64,000 bases of DNA. Origin: Mariniflexile litorale. GTDB lineage: Bacteria > Bacteroidota > Bacteroidia > Flavobacteriales > Flavobacteriaceae. Below are positions 44,021-53,738 of this stretch, piece after piece. Where the stretch lies: the NCBI RefSeq assembly GCF_031128465.2, contig NZ_CP155618.1, positions 3,648,501 through 3,712,500 of the forward strand. The letters are read 5' to 3'. Each line of letters starts with the position of its first letter. Positions within the stretch are counted from its first letter, which is position 1. Under the pieces are notes generated by a model. That model was given only the letters and a program-made list of their open reading frames with translations, searched no databases and had not been told where the DNA came from. The translations under genes and the position numbers were made by a program.

Positions 44021-44401
44021 TTACTTAACGGCAATCACACTAATTTCAACATTTACATTTTTTGGTAAACGTGCTACTTGCACGGTTTCACGTGCTGGTG
44101 CATGGGCTTCATCAAAAAAGCTTCCATATACAGCATTTATTTGCGCAAAATCATCCATATTACTAATAAAAATTGAAGATTTCACGATATTTTCAAACGT
44201 CATGTTTGCAGCTTCTAAAACAGCTTTTAGGTTATGCATGACTTGTTTTGTTTCACTTTCAATATCATTTAAAACAAGTTCTCCTGTTTCTGGATTAATA
44301 GCTATTTGTCCGGAAGTGTATAAGGTATTTCCGCTTAAAACAGCTTGATTATAAGGTCCAATAGGAGCAGGGGCATTTGGTGTAGTGATAATTTTTTTCA
44401 T
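44021..44401 (-). CDS. ridA: RidA family enamine/imine deaminase
   Basis: 126 aa starting MKKIITTPNAPAPIGPYNQA, the usual RidA length. GNTLYTSGQIAINPETGELV and the closing APARETVQVARLPKNVNVEI carry the active-site Arg (ARETV) and signature. It removes reactive enamines from PLP enzymes. It follows lptD at 48 bp; that spacer contains three AGCAATA repeats. A longer frame from 44431 is not needed. Confidence 0.95.
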   Translation of the reverse strand: MKKIITTPNAPAPIGPYNQAVLSGNTLYTSGQIAINPETGELVLNDIESETKQVMHNLKAVLEAANMTFENIVKSSIFISNMDDFAQINAVYGSFFDEAHAPARETVQVARLPKNVNVEISVIAVK

Positions 44402-44449
44402 AACGGCTTGTATTAAATTTTCAATAAGCAATAAGCAATAAGCAATAAG

Positions 44450-47200
44450 TTAAAGTTGTAAATCGGGTTGATTTCGCTTTTCGTATTTTAAATCTTTTAA
44501 GATATTAGATTTAATTCCAATAAAGAAATTCCAAGAACTTCTCGTACTAAAAGGAACCCAACTAAAATTCATGCGCCAACTCATTAAATCGCGTTCAAAA
44601 CGTAATTGCGTATAAGTAAATCCTGCATCTTTTAAGTCGTAACCAGACGAGGCTCCAATGGACCATTTCTCCGATAACTTAACATCGCCCGAAAACATAA
44701 GTGAGTGTGAGGATATTTGATTTTCTCGTCTTGAATTCGAATAATTTAAAGCATAAGCGATTCGTAAATTCCATGGTATGTCAAAGTGATAAAATTTACT
44801 AGGCTTTTCTTCCTCTTCCTCTTCTTCGTTATTCATTTGCTGATTTGCGAAATCTTCAGAAATACCAAATAAATCATCATCACGTCCACCACTTCGTAGA
44901 TTTTCTTCAATAGCCCTTTTGTTTTCATTTTTATCCCCTTTTTTACTGCTGGATAAAGACCATCCTGTTGTTAAATTGGCACTGGTTAACCTAAAAAGGC
45001 TTCCACCATTATCAATATTAAATTTATCAACTCTATTATTATTGTTGTCTAATGCATAAGGGTCTAATGTAGCACCAAAATTAATACTCATTCTGTTGTC
45101 AAAAAGTTGTGTGCCACCACTCATTCTAACAGGACTCCATTGTAAGGAATCACCAGCAAAATTGTAAGAGGTTGAAAAGTTTAAATTATTTAATAAAATG
45201 ATTTTTTTAGCTTCGGTAGCAGTACTATCCTTGTCGCGTACTTTTGCTTCCAAATTATTTGAAACAGAAATACCCATAGAGCTAGAAAAGTTGTTTCCTG
45301 GGGCTCCAAAGATGCCTTGTTCAAAGCGGGTATATTCTACGTCGCTTGTTGTTAATCCATCGGCACTTACAACTTCGTAGGTATCATAATATTTGTCGAA
45401 AGCAGGATTGATATTATAACTTATTGAAGGGCGAATTATATGGCGAATCGCTTTTATTTTGCTATCCTTACCCTCTTTTTCAAAATTAAACATACCATAA
45501 ATAGTGGTTCCTAAGCTAGTACTAAAGTTGTAAGTTCTAAAGGCATCAAAACCATTAACTTCTTCAGTAACCACTTTTCTTTCAATAGGGTCGAAGGATT
45601 TTTCAATGGTTTTAAAGGTCCAAACTTCATTAAAATTAGTACTGGCGCTTAAACTAAAATATTTAAATAACTTAAAATTGGTAGTAAGTGGAATGGTATG
45701 TTGAAAACCTGCTTTAGCATCTTCGAACATTTCTTTTTTAAAGAAAAGAGAATCGGTAGTGCTGATTCTATTTTCGCCTCTTACACTGTATTGCAAGTTG
45801 ATATTTTGTATAATTCCTTTTTTAGCACCCGTTTTAGAAGCAAAAGGATATATTCTACCAATACTTCCTTGAAAAGTAGGAAGCGTCATGTTAATTTGCT
45901 CGGTATTGGTGTTTTGTGAATGTGTAGCCGTTAAACTAATATTTGGTTGTAGTTCCCCTTGAAATGTTTTAGAATAGGAAACGGAAGATGATAAAGTATT
46001 ATTTAAAAAAGCACCAGTATTAATTTGATTAACAGAGGTTCGGTAATAGGTACTACTACCTAAGTTTACCGATGCCGAAAAGCGCGAATTAGGATTGGAT
46101 TTACCGTCTTGACTGTGCGACCAGCGTAAATTGTAAACGGTAGATTTAGAATAATCGGGAAAACCACGTTCACTGTTAATTAAATTTTCATATCGAAACC
46201 CTAAATTACCTCTAAATTTATACCGTTTGGCATAGGTGCTTTCTGTACGAAATCCATAACTTCCATTAGTATAGTAGTCCCCCAAAAGCGCTAAATCCAC
46301 ATAGTCGCTAATGGCTAAATAATACCCTCCATTTTGCAAAAAATAACCACGACTATTTTGTTCACCAAAGCTAGGAATTATAATACCAGAGGTTTGTTTC
46401 TCCGACTGTGGAAAGAAACTAAATGGTAACCAAACGGGTGTCGGAATATCATAAATATACAAACCAGCAGCTCCTGTTATTATCTTTTTTCCTGGTACAA
46501 TTTTAGCTTTTAATAATCGAATATAATACTCGGGATCTTCTGCATCTTCGGCAGTGGTGTACTTAGCATTTTTCAAAAAGTAAACTGAATCGTTTTCTTT
46601 TTTTGTGAGATAAGCAATTACAGTACCGTCGCCTTGTTCTGTTTTAGAGTTGTATATAAGTGCTTTTTTCGTTTTTGTATTAAAAATAATAGAGTCAGGT
46701 TCTACAACATTGCCACCTTGTGTAAAAACAGGTTTTTGTGTGTACCCTTCAATTGTATCTGTAATACCTCTAGCGTAAACGGTGTTTTTGGTGTAATCTA
46801 CTGTAATATTACCAGCAGCTATATTCATGTCGCCATAATCAATTGTGGCTTCATTATATAGATATAACTTATGTTCTTTCTGGCTAAATTTAGTATAATC
46901 GATGGCATGATATTTTACCGTATGCTCTAAAAGTTCTTTTTTAGGCTTTATAGAATCTTTAAAAGTAGAATCTTGTGCTTTTTCAGAAGTCACAGGTAAA
47001 AGTAAACTATCAGGGCTAACAATAATGCTATCTTTAACACTTCTGTTAATAGCAATACCGCTTTTAGGGGTGTCTTGTGCAAAGCTTAACATGTTAATAA
47101 ACATTGTAAAACTTACTGCAAAAAGTATTTTAAAGTTGTTTGTGTGCAACGCTTTTAAATGTATTTTTGTAAAAGTATGGCTCGATTTTTGAAAAGTCAA
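44450..47200 (-). CDS. lptD: LptD-like LPS assembly outer-membrane protein
   Basis: 916 aa with a signal peptide ending at FAQ. The N-terminal part is an OstA-like beta-jellyroll (YLYNEATIDYGDMNIAAGNI, DYTKNTVYARG). PVWLPFSFFPQSEKQTSGII is a conserved LptD stretch. The rest is a large C-terminal barrel with many aromatic strands. It inserts LPS into the outer membrane. It is divergent from the amidase gene at 47408. Confidence 0.88.
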   Translation of the reverse strand: MTFQKSSHTFTKIHLKALHTNNFKILFAVSFTMFINMLSFAQDTPKSGIAINRSVKDSIIVSPDSLLLPVTSEKAQDSTFKDSIKPKKELLEHTVKYHAIDYTKFSQKEHKLYLYNEATIDYGDMNIAAGNITVDYTKNTVYARGITDTIEGYTQKPVFTQGGNVVEPDSIIFNTKTKKALIYNSKTEQGDGTVIAYLTKKENDSVYFLKNAKYTTAEDAEDPEYYIRLLKAKIVPGKKIITGAAGLYIYDIPTPVWLPFSFFPQSEKQTSGIIIPSFGEQNSRGYFLQNGGYYLAISDYVDLALLGDYYTNGSYGFRTESTYAKRYKFRGNLGFRYENLINSERGFPDYSKSTVYNLRWSHSQDGKSNPNSRFSASVNLGSSTYYRTSVNQINTGAFLNNTLSSSVSYSKTFQGELQPNISLTATHSQNTNTEQINMTLPTFQGSIGRIYPFASKTGAKKGIIQNINLQYSVRGENRISTTDSLFFKKEMFEDAKAGFQHTIPLTTNFKLFKYFSLSASTNFNEVWTFKTIEKSFDPIERKVVTEEVNGFDAFRTYNFSTSLGTTIYGMFNFEKEGKDSKIKAIRHIIRPSISYNINPAFDKYYDTYEVVSADGLTTSDVEYTRFEQGIFGAPGNNFSSSMGISVSNNLEAKVRDKDSTATEAKKIILLNNLNFSTSYNFAGDSLQWSPVRMSGGTQLFDNRMSINFGATLDPYALDNNNNRVDKFNIDNGGSLFRLTSANLTTGWSLSSSKKGDKNENKRAIEENLRSGGRDDDLFGISEDFANQQMNNEEEEEEEKPSKFYHFDIPWNLRIAYALNYSNSRRENQISSHSLMFSGDVKLSEKWSIGASSGYDLKDAGFTYTQLRFERDLMSWRMNFSWVPFSTRSSWNFFIGIKSNILKDLKYEKRNQPDLQL

Positions 47201-47407
47201 AATTACATATATTTTTCTGTGATTAATTTATTATTCAATTAAAATTTTAAATTAAACTTGGTATCTCTTAAATTGAGTAATAAACCAAGTTTTTTAATCG
47301 TTAAAATGTTTGTGAACTATAGTTGTTAAAATAAAATATGATGATTATGGTTAATGTTTATGAGTTACCGGTTTAAACCAAATTAAGATTAAAATTAAGA
47401 TTACCCC

Positions 47408-48559
47408 ATGAAAACGTCCAAAATATTACTTTTCGTATTATTTATAATAGTATTAACATTTTCATCCTTTATGAATGTAGATAAAAAGGAAGAAGCACAA
47501 AAATTCATTGTGGTTTTAGATGCAGGCCATGGTGGAAAAGATCCCGGAAAACATTCAAAATACGGTTATAAAGAAAAAGACATTGCTTTAAAAATAGCTT
47601 TAAAAGTAGGTGGCATGCTTGAGAAAAACCCTAATATAAAGGTGATATATACTAGAACAACTGATGTGTTTATAGAGCTTAAAGACCGTCCTAGAATCGC
47701 TAATAATGCGAAAGCCGATTTATTTGTGTCGATACACTGTAATGCTCACCATACTGAAGCGTCGGGTACCGAAACTTATGTGTTAGCGGTTGGAAATACC
47801 AACCAGAATTTTGAGGTAGCTAAAGCAGAAAATGAAGTAATTTTTTTAGAGGACGATTATGAAAAACATTATAAAGGTTTTAATCCTAATTCACCTGAAT
47901 CGTTTATGAGTATATTATTTAGTCAAGAAGAACATACAGATCAAAGTATTCTCTTGGCTAGTTTGATAGAAAAGAATTTTACAAATAAATTTAAAAGAAA
48001 AAGTAGGGGGGTTAAACAAGCTAGTTTATGGGTTATACACCAAACCGCTATGCCAAGTGTTTTAATTGAAACAGGTTTTGTTACAAATAAGGAAGAAGGT
48101 GCATATTTGAATTCAGAAAATGGACAGAATGAAATATCAACTGCCATTACGAATGCTATTTTAGAGTATAAACATAACTTAGAAGGCAACGTGGGTGATT
48201 TTATTTTTAAAGATGATACCCCTAAAATAAATGTAACAGAAACAGCAGAACCCAATGAAATGCCCATAGTAACTGAAGAGATAAATTCAGTTACTAATAT
48301 TGTTTATAAAGTACAAATAGCAGCAACTTCGCGAGCTATTGAGCCTAAACCAAATAATTTCAAAGGTTTGAATAATATTACAAGAGAAAAGGAAGGCAGT
48401 TTGTTTAAGTATTTTTATGGTAATACATCCAACTATAACAATGTAAAAACTCTTGAAGAAGAAGCTATTAATAGAGGTTATAAATCCAGTTTTATAGTAG
48501 CTTTTAAAGATGCTAAAAAAATAAGCTTGTCCGAAGCCTTAAAAACAACCGCTAATTAA
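47408..48559 (+). CDS. N-acetylmuramoyl-L-alanine amidase with SPOR-like C-terminus
   Basis: 383 aa. N-terminal signal, then an Amidase_3 domain with zinc ligands in VVLDAGHGGKDPG (His), YKEKDIAL (Glu) and FVSIHCNAH (His), and the catalytic Glu in SVLIETGFVTN. The C-terminal ~75 residues (VYKVQIAATSRAIEP and beyond) look like a SPOR-type repeat. It cleaves the peptide side chain from murein during division. Confidence 0.93.
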   Translation: MKTSKILLFVLFIIVLTFSSFMNVDKKEEAQKFIVVLDAGHGGKDPGKHSKYGYKEKDIALKIALKVGGMLEKNPNIKVIYTRTTDVFIELKDRPRIANNAKADLFVSIHCNAHHTEASGTETYVLAVGNTNQNFEVAKAENEVIFLEDDYEKHYKGFNPNSPESFMSILFSQEEHTDQSILLASLIEKNFTNKFKRKSRGVKQASLWVIHQTAMPSVLIETGFVTNKEEGAYLNSENGQNEISTAITNAILEYKHNLEGNVGDFIFKDDTPKINVTETAEPNEMPIVTEEINSVTNIVYKVQIAATSRAIEPKPNNFKGLNNITREKEGSLFKYFYGNTSNYNNVKTLEEEAINRGYKSSFIVAFKDAKKISLSEALKTTAN

Positions 48560-48617
48560 AGAGTTTCTTTTCAAATTTATTTTAAATTTGTACATCTAAT
48601 CATTTACTATATTTACT

Positions 48618-49550
48618 TTGAAGATATCAAAAGAAGTTAAAACAGGCATATTAGTAGTATCGGGCATTGTCCTTTTTATTTTTGGATTTAATTACTTAAA
48701 AGGAAAAAACTTATTTGTATCAACCGATGTATATTATACAGAATTTGATTACAATGCTCTTAACAAATCCTCTCCTATAACAGTAAATGGCAATGTGGTG
48801 GGTAAAATTCAAGATATTATTTACGATTACCAAACAGGCAAAACCAGAGTATCTTTTTCGGTTAATGCAGCTCTGAAGTTTTCTAAGAATTCTGTTGTTA
48901 AAATGTATGAAACGGGATTAATGGGAGGAAACGGACTCGCCATCCTAATAAATAATGAAGGCAAACAAGCAAAACCTGGAGATATTCTACCATCTGAAGT
49001 GGAATTAGGGCTTGTTACCACACTTACGAAAAACTTTTCTGGATTAAGTGATAATTTAGATTCTACTTTGAAATCCACCGACACGCTTATGTTAAGCATT
49101 AATAGGTTGATTAATGATAATTCTGATGCTGGCTTAAAACGCACCATGGAAGAATTAAATCACACTCTAAAATCATTTAAAAAAACTTCGAATTCTGTGA
49201 ATGCTGTCATTTCAAATAATGATAAAAATATTTCAGAAATACTCGCTAAGTTTAAAACAATAAGTGCCGATTTAGCGGTGCTTACAACTGATTTAAAAGA
49301 TGCCAACGTAGGTACTACTGTAGAGAATTTAAATAATACATTAAACAAATTAAATACCATTTTAGTAACCATTGATAAAGGTGATGGAACATTAGGTAAG
49401 TTGCTTAAAGAAGAAGGTTTGTATAATAATCTTGAAGGTGCTACAAAAGAAATGGAAGAATTACTTCGCGATATAAAATTACATCCTAAACGTTATTTCA
49501 GGATATTATCTAAAAAAGAAATCCCATATCAAAAAGAAGAAACTAAATAA
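48618..49550 (+). CDS. MCE/MlaD-family lipid transport protein
   Basis: 310 aa with a TTG start. One N-terminal membrane helix (GILVVSGIVLFIFGFNYL), then an MCE domain (YYTEFDYNALNKSSPITVNG, GLMGGNGLAILINNEG), then a long helical coiled coil. It is the inner-membrane substrate-binding subunit of an Mla-like lipid transporter between the membranes. It sits 58 bp after the amidase and 6 bp before the Fe-S gene. Confidence 0.9.
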   Translation: MKISKEVKTGILVVSGIVLFIFGFNYLKGKNLFVSTDVYYTEFDYNALNKSSPITVNGNVVGKIQDIIYDYQTGKTRVSFSVNAALKFSKNSVVKMYETGLMGGNGLAILINNEGKQAKPGDILPSEVELGLVTTLTKNFSGLSDNLDSTLKSTDTLMLSINRLINDNSDAGLKRTMEELNHTLKSFKKTSNSVNAVISNNDKNISEILAKFKTISADLAVLTTDLKDANVGTTVENLNNTLNKLNTILVTIDKGDGTLGKLLKEEGLYNNLEGATKEMEELLRDIKLHPKRYFRILSKKEIPYQKEETK

Positions 49551-49556
49551 TTACTC

Positions 49557-50870
49557 ATGGAATATTTACCAAATATACTTTTTATAATTTTACTTGGTAT
49601 TGGCATTGGGTTCTTCGCTAAAAACGTAAAAAAACTCATTCGTAATATCAAGTTAGGCCATGATGTGGATGTTAGTGATAATAAATCGCAACGGTGGAAA
49701 AATATGGCGATGATAGCTTTAGGACAGAGTAAAATGGTACGTCGTCCTATCGCAGGATTTTTACACATCATCGTTTATTTGGGTTTCATCATTATAAATA
49801 TTGAAGTTTTAGAAATTATTATCGACGGTATTTTTGGAACACATAGAATAGCGTTATCAATACTTCCCGAAGCGGTTTATGGATTTATAATAAGTACTTT
49901 TGAAGTTTTAGCCATTTTAGTATTCGTAGCCGTAACCATTTTTTGGATGCGCCGAAACATTATAAAATTAGCCCGTTTTTGGAAAAGTGAAATGACTGGT
50001 TGGCCCAAAAACGATGGTAATTTCATTCTTTATTTTGAAATGGTGTTAATGATGCTTTTTTTGGTAATGAATGCTACGGATGTTCATTTTCAAACTCTAA
50101 ACACAGGAAATGTTATTAGTCAATATATAGCACCTTGGTTTGGTAATTTACCGGAAGGCACAGTTCATATTATCGAAAGAACGGCTTGGTGGTTACATAT
50201 TACTGGCATCTTCATATTTTTAAATTATTTATATTTTTCGAAACATCTACATATTTTATTAGCATTCCCTAATACATTTTATGGTAAACTAACTCCTAAG
50301 GGGCAGTTTAATAATTTAGAAGCTGTTACCAAAGAGGTGAAAATGATGATGGATCCTAATATCGATCCCTTCGCTGCACCTGCTGAAGGAACTGAAAATG
50401 CTATACCAGCAAAATTTGGTGCTAGTGATGTGCAAGATTTAAATTGGGTGCAATTATTGAATGCTTATACATGTACCGAATGTGGACGTTGTACTAGCGA
50501 ATGTCCTGCAAACCAAACGGGTAAAAAACTATCGCCACGAAAAATCATGATGGATACTCGCGATCGTTTAGAGGAAGTTGGTAAGAACATGGATGCTAAT
50601 AAAGGCGTGTTTAAAGAAGACGGCAAACAGCTTCTAGATAATTATATTACCAGAGAAGAACTGTGGGCGTGTACCTCGTGTAACGCTTGTGTAGAAGCTT
50701 GTCCTGTAAGTATCGATCCGCTTTCAATTATTATGGATATGCGTCGTTATTTAGTAATGGAACAGTCTGCTGCCCCAGTCGAGTTAAACAATATGATGAC
50801 CAATATTGAGAACAACGGTGCGCCTTGGCCATACAATCAAATGGACCGATTAAACTGGAAGAACGAATAA
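49557..50870 (+). CDS. Membrane Fe-S oxidoreductase subunit (HdrC/DsrK-like)
   Basis: 437 aa. Four to five N-terminal membrane helices precede two 4Fe-4S motifs: CTECGRCTSECPANQTGKKL and CTSCNACVEACPVSIDP. The arrangement resembles fused membrane b-type/HdrC proteins, common in Bacteroidota and of uncertain substrate. With the CCG protein downstream it probably forms an electron-transfer complex. Confidence 0.88.
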   Translation: MEYLPNILFIILLGIGIGFFAKNVKKLIRNIKLGHDVDVSDNKSQRWKNMAMIALGQSKMVRRPIAGFLHIIVYLGFIIINIEVLEIIIDGIFGTHRIALSILPEAVYGFIISTFEVLAILVFVAVTIFWMRRNIIKLARFWKSEMTGWPKNDGNFILYFEMVLMMLFLVMNATDVHFQTLNTGNVISQYIAPWFGNLPEGTVHIIERTAWWLHITGIFIFLNYLYFSKHLHILLAFPNTFYGKLTPKGQFNNLEAVTKEVKMMMDPNIDPFAAPAEGTENAIPAKFGASDVQDLNWVQLLNAYTCTECGRCTSECPANQTGKKLSPRKIMMDTRDRLEEVGKNMDANKGVFKEDGKQLLDNYITREELWACTSCNACVEACPVSIDPLSIIMDMRRYLVMEQSAAPVELNNMMTNIENNGAPWPYNQMDRLNWKNE

Positions 50871-50881
50871 TAAAATAATTT

Positions 50882-50970
50882 GGGCGTTACCCTAAAAGGG
50901 TCGGGCTTTCGGCAGTCGCTTCCCGATGAAAAAATCGGGAGAGCTCCAACAATGCCTCAATCCCTAACGC
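50882..50970. repeat. REP-like palindromic repeat between the Fe-S genes
   Basis: The outer bases GGGCGTTA and TAACGC pair. Inside are ACCCT/AGGGT and CCCGAT/ATCGGG hairpins and the GGTCGGGCTTTCGGCAG block. I recognise this type as a dispersed intergenic repeat of Flavobacteria. It separates two genes that otherwise look like one operon. Confidence 0.65.
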
Positions 50971-50988
50971 AAACAATAATATTAGAAC

Positions 50989-51780
50989 ATGAGCGAATTA
51001 CTAAAAGTGCCTACCATGGCAGAATTTATGGCAGAAGGAAAGCAACCTGAAGTATTATTTTGGGTGGGTTGTGCAGGTAGTTTTGATGATCGAGCAAAAA
51101 AAATAACCAAAGCTTTTGTAAAATTATTAAATAAAGCCAAAGTAGAATTTGCAGTTTTAGGAACTGAAGAAAGCTGTACAGGTGATCCTGCAAAACGTGC
51201 TGGAAACGAATTTTTGTTTCAAATGCAGGCTGTGACGAATATTGAAGTGCTAAATGCTTATGAGGTTAAGAAAATAGTAACAGCTTGTCCACATTGTTTC
51301 AATACCATAAAAAATGAATATCCAGAATTAGGTGGAAATTACGAAGTAATGCACCATACACAGTTTTTAAAATCCTTATTGGATGATGGACGTTTAACTA
51401 TTGAAGGCGGACAATTTAAAGGCAAGCGCATCACTTTTCATGATCCTTGTTATTTAGGTCGTGCTAATAATGTATATGAAGCACCACGCGATTTAATTAG
51501 GAAGTTGGAAGCCGAATTGGTGGAGATGAAAAATTGCAAGCGCACGGGATTGTGTTGTGGGGCAGGAGGGGCTCAAATGTTCAAAGATGCTGAAAAAGGA
51601 GATAAAGAAGTGAATGTCGAGCGTACCGAACAAGCTTTAGAAATCCAACCAGAAATTATTGCAGCTGGTTGCCCATTTTGTAATACCATGATGACCGACG
51701 GTGTAAAAACTAAAGAAAAAGAATCGGATGTTGCCGTTATGGATATTGCAGAGTTAATTGCCAATGCCCAAGATTTGTAA
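50989..51780 (+). CDS. Fe-S protein with CCG domains (HdrB/LutA-like)
   Basis: 263 aa. Two cysteine-rich CCG-type motifs: VTACPHCFNTIKNEYP and, further on, KRTGLCCGAGGAQMF, with AAGCPFCNTMM near the end. These bind a noncubane or 4Fe-4S cluster in HdrB-like subunits. It is the likely partner of the upstream membrane Fe-S protein. The electron donor or acceptor is not evident. Confidence 0.88.
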   Translation: MSELLKVPTMAEFMAEGKQPEVLFWVGCAGSFDDRAKKITKAFVKLLNKAKVEFAVLGTEESCTGDPAKRAGNEFLFQMQAVTNIEVLNAYEVKKIVTACPHCFNTIKNEYPELGGNYEVMHHTQFLKSLLDDGRLTIEGGQFKGKRITFHDPCYLGRANNVYEAPRDLIRKLEAELVEMKNCKRTGLCCGAGGAQMFKDAEKGDKEVNVERTEQALEIQPEIIAAGCPFCNTMMTDGVKTKEKESDVAVMDIAELIANAQDL

Positions 51781-51833
51781 ATTAAGCAATGGACTTAAAT
51801 AGTCAATTGTAAATAGAAAATATTCAATTATAA

Positions 51834-52319
51834 ATGTTAGTAGATTTTAATACATTACCAGAAGAATCACGTGTTTGGATTTACCAAGCAAATCGTTCAT
51901 TTTCTGAACAGGAACTTGAAGAAATTCAAACTAAACTAGATGTTTTTATAGAAAATTGGACGGCACATGGTAGTGATTTACAATCAGGCTATCTTATAAA
52001 ATATAACCGATTCATCGTTTTTGGTTTAAATCAAAAAATAAATGCGGCTACAGGATGTTCTATAGATGCGTCAGTACGTTTTATTCAACAATTAGAAAAA
52101 GAGTATGGTGTTGATTTAATGGATAAAATGAACGTGTCTTACAAACAAGGCAACTTTGTGGCATATAAAACACTTTTAGATTTTAAACAAATGGCAAAAG
52201 ATAAAGCGGTTTCTAAAAATACGATTGTTTTCAATAATTTAGTTACTACTATTGCGGAGTTTAATGAGAATTGGGAAGTACCAGCAAGTGAGAGCTGGCA
52301 TAGTAGGTTTATTAAATAG
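51834..52319 (+). CDS. Conserved Bacteroidota protein, often labelled ABC transporter ATPase
   Basis: 161 aa, soluble, starting MLVDFNTLPEESRVWIYQAN. There is no Walker A or other ATPase motif, so the common database label seems wrong. Function unknown. It sits 53 bp after the Fe-S gene, same strand. Confidence 0.75.
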   Translation: MLVDFNTLPEESRVWIYQANRSFSEQELEEIQTKLDVFIENWTAHGSDLQSGYLIKYNRFIVFGLNQKINAATGCSIDASVRFIQQLEKEYGVDLMDKMNVSYKQGNFVAYKTLLDFKQMAKDKAVSKNTIVFNNLVTTIAEFNENWEVPASESWHSRFIK

Positions 52320-52415
52320 GTTATAAAAATCTTCTAAAATATTATAATCTAGAAAAGCTTTCATATTTCAAATAGAATATTCAATTTTACAGCTTGCAAA
52401 AAGTAATAATTAATT

Positions 52416-53639
52416 ATGGCTAATGAGATTTTTTTACTAAATATATCAGGACAAGATAAACCAGGATTGACCTCTGGCTTAACAAGTGTTTTAACCGAAT
52501 ATGGTGCTAAAGTTTTAGATATTGGTCAAGCAAACATACACAATACATTATCTTTAGGTATATTATTTGAAATTCAATCCGGAGCGAATTCCGCATCGGT
52601 ATTAAAGGATTTGCTTTTTAAAGCTTACGAATTAGGTATTAAGGCAAAATTCACTCCAATTACTCTGGAAGATTATGAAAATTGGGTGCGCCTTCAAGGT
52701 AAAGATAGATATATTGTTACCATTTTAGGTGAGAAATTATCTGCTGAACAAATATCGGAAGTCACAAAAGTGATATCAGAAAAAAATTTAAATATAGATT
52801 CTATAAAAAGACTTACAGGGCGCTTATCGCTTATTAAAGAAGAAGAATATCCAAGAGCTTCTATAGAATTATCTATTAGAGGTCATATCGATAATAAAGC
52901 AGATTTTACAGAAAAATTCATGCAAATTTCAAGAAATTTAGATGTCGATATTGCATTTCAAGAAGACAATATTTTTAGACGGAATAGGCGCTTGGTTTGT
53001 TTTGATATGGATTCGACACTGATACAAGCCGAAGTTATTGATAAATTAGCTGAATTAGCTGGAGTTGGAGATGAAGTAAAAGCCATTACCGAAGCAGCAA
53101 TGCAAGGCGAAATTGACTTCACAGAAAGTTTTATAAGACGTATGAAACTTTTAAAAGGCTTAAGCGAGGATGTGCTTCATGATGTTGCGGTAAACCTTCC
53201 TCTTACTAAAGGTACAAGAAGACTTATTGATACTTTAAAAAGCTACGGGTTTAAAACCGCCATATTATCGGGTGGATTTACTTATTTCGGACATTATTTA
53301 CAGAAAGAATTGGGTATAGATTATGTATATGCCAATCAATTAGAAATTATAGATGGTGTTTTAACAGGTGGGTATTTGGGAGATATTGTTGATGGCAATA
53401 AAAAAGCAGAATATCTTAGAGAAATCGCACTAAAAGAAGGTATTGATATCGATCAAACCATTGCTGTTGGTGATGGTGCAAATGATCTACCTATGCTTAA
53501 TCTTGCTGGTTTAGGAATTGCTTTTCATGCAAAACCAACTGTAAAAGACAATGCACAAAGTTCCATTTCTAGTATTGGTTTAGATGGTGTTTTATATTTA
53601 TTGGGTTACCACGACAGGTATATTGATTTAATTGAATAG
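52416..53639 (+). CDS. serB: Phosphoserine phosphatase with N-terminal ACT domains
   Basis: 407 aa. Residues about 1-180 hold two ACT-like domains (LNISGQDKPGLTSGLTSVLT). The C-terminal HAD domain has the nucleophile Asp in VCFDMDSTLIQAEVIDKLAE, the Ser loop ILSGGFTYF, and GDGANDLPML. It catalyses the last step of serine synthesis. Confidence 0.95.
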   Translation: MANEIFLLNISGQDKPGLTSGLTSVLTEYGAKVLDIGQANIHNTLSLGILFEIQSGANSASVLKDLLFKAYELGIKAKFTPITLEDYENWVRLQGKDRYIVTILGEKLSAEQISEVTKVISEKNLNIDSIKRLTGRLSLIKEEEYPRASIELSIRGHIDNKADFTEKFMQISRNLDVDIAFQEDNIFRRNRRLVCFDMDSTLIQAEVIDKLAELAGVGDEVKAITEAAMQGEIDFTESFIRRMKLLKGLSEDVLHDVAVNLPLTKGTRRLIDTLKSYGFKTAILSGGFTYFGHYLQKELGIDYVYANQLEIIDGVLTGGYLGDIVDGNKKAEYLREIALKEGIDIDQTIAVGDGANDLPMLNLAGLGIAFHAKPTVKDNAQSSISSIGLDGVLYLLGYHDRYIDLIE

Positions 53640-53738
53640 AGTCGATTTATAATCTACATAGCATTAAAATAGAAGCATGTTATATTGATATGTCTTTCTT
53701 AAAGCTTTTATATATTTTCAATCTCTATACGTGTACTT

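Noticed and set aside
44427-44450. AGCAATA triple repeat between lptD and ridA as a phase-variation tract
   Set aside because: Only three units between two genes, outside a clear promoter; too little to support switching.
49557-51780. True heterodisulfide reductase of methanogen type
   Set aside because: Only the HdrB/HdrC-like modules are present; such Fe-S pairs are widespread in aerobic Bacteroidota, with no coenzyme M or B context.
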